Shown here: positions 58,647 to 64,000 of the stretch, piece by piece
Position numbering within the stretch: position 1 is the stretch's first letter
Layout of the letters: each line of letters opens with the position of its first letter
Assembly (NCBI GenBank): GCA_047967505.1
Contig: CM106540.1
Source of the DNA: Dipteris shenzhenensis
Taxonomy: Eukaryota > Polypodiophyta > Polypodiopsida > Gleicheniales
Strand: one strand, 5' to 3'
DNA: 64,000 bases
Program-made: the position numbers and the translations under genes
The notes under the pieces: model-generated
What the model saw: only the letters and a program-made list of their open reading frames with translations
Told to the model about the DNA's origin: nothing
Database searches by the model: none

Positions 58647-60232
58647 ATGGATGTTGGGAAGAAAAGCGCAGTGTCCGACTCCGGGGCTTGGGCCATGAAT
58701 ATCATTAGCTCCGTGGGCATCATAATGGCAAATAAGCAAATCATGTCTGTTCAAGGATACGATTTCCGGTTCGGTATGCATAAGCAATTCGCTCTCGGGT
58801 AGCAACCCACTTTTAAGTTTTGGATCTTCGTTTGCTTGCGCTGATTTCTCGGGGGTGCACCTCCAAGTCGTGATTTGTACTCGTGTGGCACACCGAACCT
58901 GCAGAGCTGATAGATCTGACGTATCATTGGGGATTTTGGTTTCTCTGCAATGGTGCCGTTCCACAATCGCTAACATTAGATCTGTTATTTGCAGCCACTA
59001 CCCTGACGGCCTTCCATTTCACAGTAACTGCTTTGGTGGGTTACGCTTCATCGCTGTCAGGGTATTTGGTCTCCAAGCCGGTGCCATTTCAAGATCTTCT
59101 TTGGTTTTCTCTTGTAGCGAATTCTTCCATTGTCTGCATGAACCTCAGCCTCATGCTTAATTCTGTCGGATTTTACCAGGTTTGCAATTCATCCCGCAAG
59201 TTTTCGTTGTCTGATTTTCCCTCCTTATGCATGTCTGTACCACCTAGTTCTCAATTAATGAAATTCATCCGGTCTAATCTGCAGATCTCAAAGCTGAGTA
59301 TGATACCCGTCGTCTGTGTCCTGGAATGGCTGCTACACAACAAAACTTACACCAGAGAAGTCAAAGCTGCTGTGATCGTGGTTGTACTTGGAGTGGGGAT
59401 ATGCACTGTCACAGATGTGCATATCCGCCTGAAAGGGTTCGTCGCCGCGGTTGTTGCTGTACTTTCGACATCTTTGCAACAGATTGTAAGTGGTTTCCTC
59501 AAAAGTTTTGAAATGTCTTGAACGTGTTGAGAAAGTCCAGGATTTTGCTCATCACATCTTCATCTGGTTTTACAGTATATTGGGTCGTTTCAAAAGAAAT
59601 ACTCCATTGGATCTTTTGAACTGCTTAGTAAAACTGCGCCAATCCAGGCTGGATCTTTGTTATTGTTGGGTCCATTCTGTGACTACATTTTGAATGGGCG
59701 CAACCTGCTGGAATATCGTTTCTCTGGAGGCTCTATTGTAAGTCAATAAACATTATATTGAAAGCTAAGTAGTCTCATTTACAGGATTGGATATTTGAAA
59801 GACATCAAGTTTTGAATCAATCTTTTGTTTTTTTGGGGGTGGGTCAAATCCCAGTTTTTTATAGGTCTTTCATGTGCACTGGCCGTCTTTTGCAACATGA
59901 GCCAGTACCTGTGCATCGGCAGATTTTCTGCTGTCTCCTTTCAAGTTTTAGGCCATATGAAAACAGTCTGTGTTCTCGTGCTGGGATGGATCCTCTTTGA
60001 TTCTAGTTTGACATTCAAGAATATACTTGGAATGTTGATGGCTATATTGGGGATGGTGGTTTACAGCTGGGCTGTTGAGGTTGCAAAGCAAGCCCCTGCA
60101 AAGGTTGCATCTACCATTCTCACAAAGGAGAACAGCTTAACTGATGAAGATATAGCTTTGCTTGAAAGTCGAATTGATTCACAACCCGTGAAGGACATAG
60201 AGCTTGGAAAAGAAAGCTTGAGCTTGAAGTAG
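58647..60232 (+). CDS. URGT: Golgi UDP-rhamnose/UDP-galactose transporter (URGT-like), 5 exons
   Basis: A nucleotide-sugar antiporter of the NST/TPT (drug/metabolite) superfamily. It would bring UDP-rhamnose or UDP-galactose from cytosol into the Golgi in exchange for UMP, for pectin and other wall polysaccharides (family knowledge). Exons 58647-58773, 58995-59179, 59285-59485, 59576-59737, 59855-60232, all GT-AG and in phase, give 350 aa, the usual family size. Motifs: KKSAVSDSGAWAMNIISSVG at the start, ATTLTAFHF, LNSVGFYQ|ISKLSMIPVVC, GVGICTVTDV, LLSKTAPIQAGSL, LSCALAVFCNMSQYLCIGRF, and QVLGHMKTVCVLVLGW. About ten membrane helices are expected. An in-frame ATG at 58515 exists, but the start at 58647 matches the family N-terminus. 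The C-terminal tail is charged and ends KESLSLK. It appears intact. Confidence 0.93.
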
Positions 60233-61272
60233 TGCTTGTCTGTGGGCTAAAATGGTCATCTCTTGTCAGGAAGGATTCTCAATACGTGATCCATATCCTT
60301 TGTCAACCAAGGTCTGTCCATTTTATCAAGATGGGAAGAGCCTCTTGTAGGTGGTGCCAATGGGGCTTTGGAGAGAGTTTGAAGGGTGAGTAAACACAGC
60401 GCTTCCTCTCTCTCCCTATGACAACTAACTTTGGCGCCAATATTCTATGGGACAAAGAATTGGATTGCTTGCATTCATAGGCCTTCTGAATAATTGAGGC
60501 ACATAGACTTCTGACAGAGGCTCGTTATCTGCCACATTCATATCAGCTGACGTGCTTTCTTCAGCATCATTAAATCGAGACCGTTGGCAGCAGCTGAACG
60601 CCTCAAGGAATTTGTTGAGCTCTACCTTTCCTAGATTAAAAATCGGTCACATCACGATCACTGATTATGAGAAGTGTACGTTGAGCTTTTGAATATATTT
60701 TTTGTGAGGAAGTTTCACAGGAAACATACTTAACCTAAACAATGGAAATCAATGTATTCCACTAAGGTGAGGATGCTGTCTTGATGTCCACATCTTCTTC
60801 TTCAAATGCATTGTTATGGTTCACAAACCCTTAATATTGGGGTGTTTTAAAAATGTAGTTGCTGTATGCTTATGCCCAATGACAAGTGTAATTATGGACA
60901 AAAATGGGGGCAACAGCTTTTAGCATGTCAATTAGCAACATGTTTGTGTTTTGGCTGCATTTTTGCATGTGTTTTTGTGTGCTGTTAATGCGTTTTTTGG
61001 AGCATAGCTGTCATGATTAGGGGTATTAAGGTAAGAGAGATTGTGTAGATTTTTGCACATAAAGTTAAACACTACCATCACCTTGAGTGGCACATGGATT
61101 AGGTGGTACCTTAGAATGCTACATCGTGTTGCGATAAAGCAAACTTCACCACCAAATTTGAAAGTGAGATTCTAAAGTTGAAATCCTTTGGCACATCTTG
61201 TTGAGTATCATCATCTTGTGCTATTCATTCAGCTTGTGCCACAAGCACCCTCAAGAGCCATGATTTCTACGA
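60233..61272. other. 3' flank of the transporter gene
   Basis: Probable 3'UTR, then AT-rich sequence. No gene recognised. Confidence 0.5.
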
Positions 61273-61812
61273 GCTTGGAGTAGGTGCTGTGAGCGTTTGA
61301 ATCACTTTTTGTTAGCATTGGCTGGCTGGAAGAGTGCTTTGGATGAGAATTTGAAGTGGCCTAGTGTGTGATTTCACTTTATTTTTAAAGACAACCTTTG
61401 TCCCCCCCCACCTACTAAATCTCCTCATCTTTTAATGTAAAGTTCTTGATAATGCATGCAGGAGTGCCCATGACCATTCATGCATTGGGGTTTCTTAATG
61501 TAAGGTTCTTGATAATGTACATGCTTGGAGTAGGTGCTGTGAGCGTTTGAATCACTTTTTGTTAGCATTGGCTTGCTGGAAGAGTGCTTTGGATGAGAAT
61601 TTGAAGTGGCTTAGTGTGTGATTTCACTTTATTTTTAAAGACAACCTTTGTCCCCCCCCACCTACTAAATCCCCTCATCTTTTAATGTAAAGTTCTTGAT
61701 AATGTATGCAGGAGTGCCCATGACCATTCATGCATTGGGGTTTCTTAATGTAAAGTTCTTGATAATGCATGCGGTAGTGCCCATGACCATTCATGCATTG
61801 GGGTTTCAATAG
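61273..61812. repeat. 250-bp tandem duplication plus a 63-bp third partial copy
   Basis: Near-identical units start at 61273 and 61523 (GCTTGGAGTAGGTGCTGTGAG). Within each, a 63-bp subunit (TTAATGTAAAGTTCTTGATAATG to CATTGGGGTTTC, paraphrased) is present, with an extra copy at about 61746-61809. This is a nested duplication. Confidence 0.85.
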
Positions 61813-63683
61813 TAGTTGTTTGTTATTGCATTACGAGGCTTTTGAAATTGTTGAATTTGGTGCCAACAAACTCACCTTCATTGGACTCCTTGTACATATT
61901 GTACCTTGAGTTCTAGTCTAATTTGCCTTGAAAGGGTATTAAAAAAGCTCAAGGGAAATAAGCAACATCAATTACATATGCCAAGAGTCTTTTTATCACC
62001 TTTGGATGCATTTTTTGTGGAGGACGCTTTCTTACGCCTATACAAAGGCTCCTACATAGTTGTGACAAATGAATTGACGACTTAAGTTTTTTTTAGGATT
62101 CCAAGGGTCTTTGGATCACCTATGGATGCCCTTTTTTGTGGATATCTAGAGTAATCACATCATGGGTGACCACCTTTAGATCCTTTTGTTTGCATGTGAT
62201 AGATCATCTAGGAGACCATAAATCCAAGGTATTGTTGATTTTAATTGGATGCACAATCTAAGCAAATTCTTTGTAAACGAGACCCATTAGAAAAATCAAA
62301 TATGAGACACTTTTGCAATAGCAATCCACCCTCGAAATGCCTGCATTGTGCAACCATTCAAAAGTATGTGTAGGGCATCATGCAAATGAATTGATATAGG
62401 GCATGTCTAGATCACAAAGGCAAAGGGGAGGACTACCAAAGGCATCACTTGAAAAGAACTTGTAAGAGTTGTGACATAAGTGGATGAGTTAGCTTGAGTC
62501 ATGGAATCAAGTTATGTTCAACCTCTATTGCTTCTATTTACTATACATAATGACACTTTGACAAAATTTCTTATTCACTTTATATGGATCTAGCAAAGAT
62601 GTTGGGTGTCCATGTTTCTGGTTAAGGCAATTTTGCAGAAAATTCTAATTTCTTCAATAAGTGGGAATATGTGTGTGCACATTTAGAGTTTCTTCAATTA
62701 AAAGAGATTTAGGGTGGGAATTGTAGGAGGGGTGGTATTGTCCTTTAGTGGACCTGGCACTATGCAAGAATTATCCTTGCCTTTCATCTTATTTATGTCT
62801 ACAAAATGACAAAGTCAAGAAAAAAGGACAAACAAACCCAATAGAAAAGGGGTTCCAAGGAGGTAGTTAGCAAATGTTGCCTTTGATTCCACCAAAAATC
62901 CTATGAGACAAGAGGCCAAACGATCTTACCATTGATCTTGCTCTATGACCTCTTTACAATCTGAGCAAAGCACAAGTAGAGAAATTTATAATAATACAAA
63001 AATTACTTAAGCCTATTGTCATTTGACCCAATAGTTCTCCTTTTTTGTCTCAAGGTACATGCATTTTACATATGGTCTTATATGGGTATTTGACCCAATC
63101 GTCTACCTTTGTCTTTGCAATCTTGAGGAAATATAAAATTTCCTAGTCATCTACCATCATGTGTCTACATTCTCCACAAGCGATTTAACATATGAATTTT
63201 TGATATGTCACATAGTGGATTTGAATCTCATATTTTCCATTTGAGTTGCTAATGCCTTATATATCTCAAGTCAAAAATAGGAATAAATTTCAAAAGTAAC
63301 ATGAGTTTTTGTGGATGTTCTTTGTTGATGCACACTTTTAATAGTTTGTATCAAGCTGAATATGTTACGCTTGTTTTTTATATGTTCAAAGAAGATCAAA
63401 TGCAAAAGAAGTGTATTATTTCTACTGGAGGTCATATTTTGGGCCACAATACATCCACATGAGAATTGCACATTGGAACAAAAATTTAAAGTAAAAGTAA
63501 TTGCAAATGCCAAAATCTGAAGACATTGAATGAAGTAAGATTATTCATAGTTTATATTTTTATTAGAATAGATTTATTTACTACAATAGAATGCCAAGAT
63601 CTGAAAGACATTGAATGAAGATATATTATCTATTGTTTGTATTTTTATTAGAATAGATTTAATTTTCTACTTCGGCATCACAG
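61813..63683. other. Intergenic, no gene recognised
   Basis: AT-rich sequence without credible coding frames. A small duplication around ATGCCAA(G)ATCTGAA...GACATTGAATGAAG occurs at about 63508-63535 and 63591-63620, followed each time by TTTGTATTTTTATTAGAATAGATTT-like sequence. Confidence 0.5.
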
Positions 63684-64000
63684 TTGCTTGACTTCCTAGA
63701 AAGGTGGTTAGTTTTTGGTGGCCTCATAAAGAAAATGCAAGTCAAACACTCGAAGAAGCTTTGCATTTGCACGTGTTCAAGTAATGCTCAAAATCACTTT
63801 GTGGTATGGCTAAAGGGGTTGTATTGGTGGGGATGCTTTGTTTTGCAAAATGGGCACCCATTATCATATGAAAGTAGGACATTCAAAACTAAATCATATT
63901 ATATATGAGAAGGAGATGTGCTATGTAATTCATGTATTTGAGATGTGGATTATTACTTGCATGGAATTAACTATATAATGCGTACATTTCAATAAAGCAT
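63684..64000 (+). pseudogene. Ty3/gypsy RT/RNase H fragment, cut by the window edge
   Basis: The plus strand encodes VLQNGHPLSYESRTFKTK, and, after a one-base shift, YEKEMCYVIHVFEMW, matching the gypsy RNase H segment (QxGHPIAYESRKL, then YEKEMLAVVHALxxW). Stops and shifts make it dead. The element may continue beyond 64,000. Confidence 0.75.

Noticed and set aside
1-64000. CRISPR arrays, bacterial operons, rRNA or tRNA genes
   Set aside because: None seen; direct repeats here lack regular unique spacers, and no tRNA or rRNA signature was recognised. The TGGTATCAGAGC at 42999 is a retroelement primer site, not a tRNA gene.

Overview
This window is nuclear DNA of a land plant with a repeat-rich genome. 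The reasons are: plant-type TTTAGGG arrays; a full-length plant ABCB transporter gene and a plant UDP-rhamnose/UDP-galactose transporter gene, each with many GT-AG introns; and Ty1/copia, Ty3/gypsy and Helitron debris between them. A fern or another non-flowering lineage is plausible, but that is an inference; no marker here settles it.

Layout. 1-10.2 kb: gene-poor, degenerate sequence with microsatellites, an 84-bp tandem duplication and a copia pol fragment (about 6.9-7.3 kb). 10,218-18,510 (+): an 11-exon ABCB2/ABCB10-like transporter (predicted 1,285 aa). 18.5-20.15 kb: no recognised gene. 20,154-39,042: a giant (18,889 bp) DNA transposon. 39.8-46.1 kb: a decayed minus-strand Helitron (Pif1 helicase plus C-terminal endonuclease) broken by a 5'-LTR-bearing copia remnant. 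46.1-51.8 kb: degenerate sequence with minus-strand coding scraps. 51.8-55 kb (+): a decayed Ty3/gypsy element with a chromodomain-like tail, polypurine tract and 3' LTR start. 55-58.6 kb: no gene. 58,647-60,232 (+): a 5-exon nucleotide-sugar transporter (350 aa). 60.2-64 kb: no gene, a 250-bp tandem duplication, and a gypsy RNase H fragment at the right edge.

The most interesting object is the 20,154-39,042 element. It ends in perfect 26-bp terminal inverted repeats, repeats part of the TIR subterminally at both ends, and is flanked by a possible 4-bp duplication (CAAA). It carries three gene units. (1) A small coiled-coil-like ORF (minus, 144 aa). (2) An 8-exon minus-strand gene whose phase-compatible GT-AG introns join a 1,129-codon exon to two tandem Ulp1-like cysteine protease modules, giving about 1,699 aa; one module keeps the catalytic Cys and the other has Ser. 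(3) A plus-strand DUF7869-type, DDE-like transposase broken by one frameshift. The divergent genes 2 and 3 are separated by about 6 kb of unusual DNA: pyrimidine-rich satellite studded with a 14-bp GC palindrome, a second C-rich minisatellite, and about 0.8 kb of degenerate TTTAGGG repeat ending about 130 bp before the transposase ATG.

All exon boundaries and products were derived by reading the sequence and matching family motifs from memory. No database search was run.
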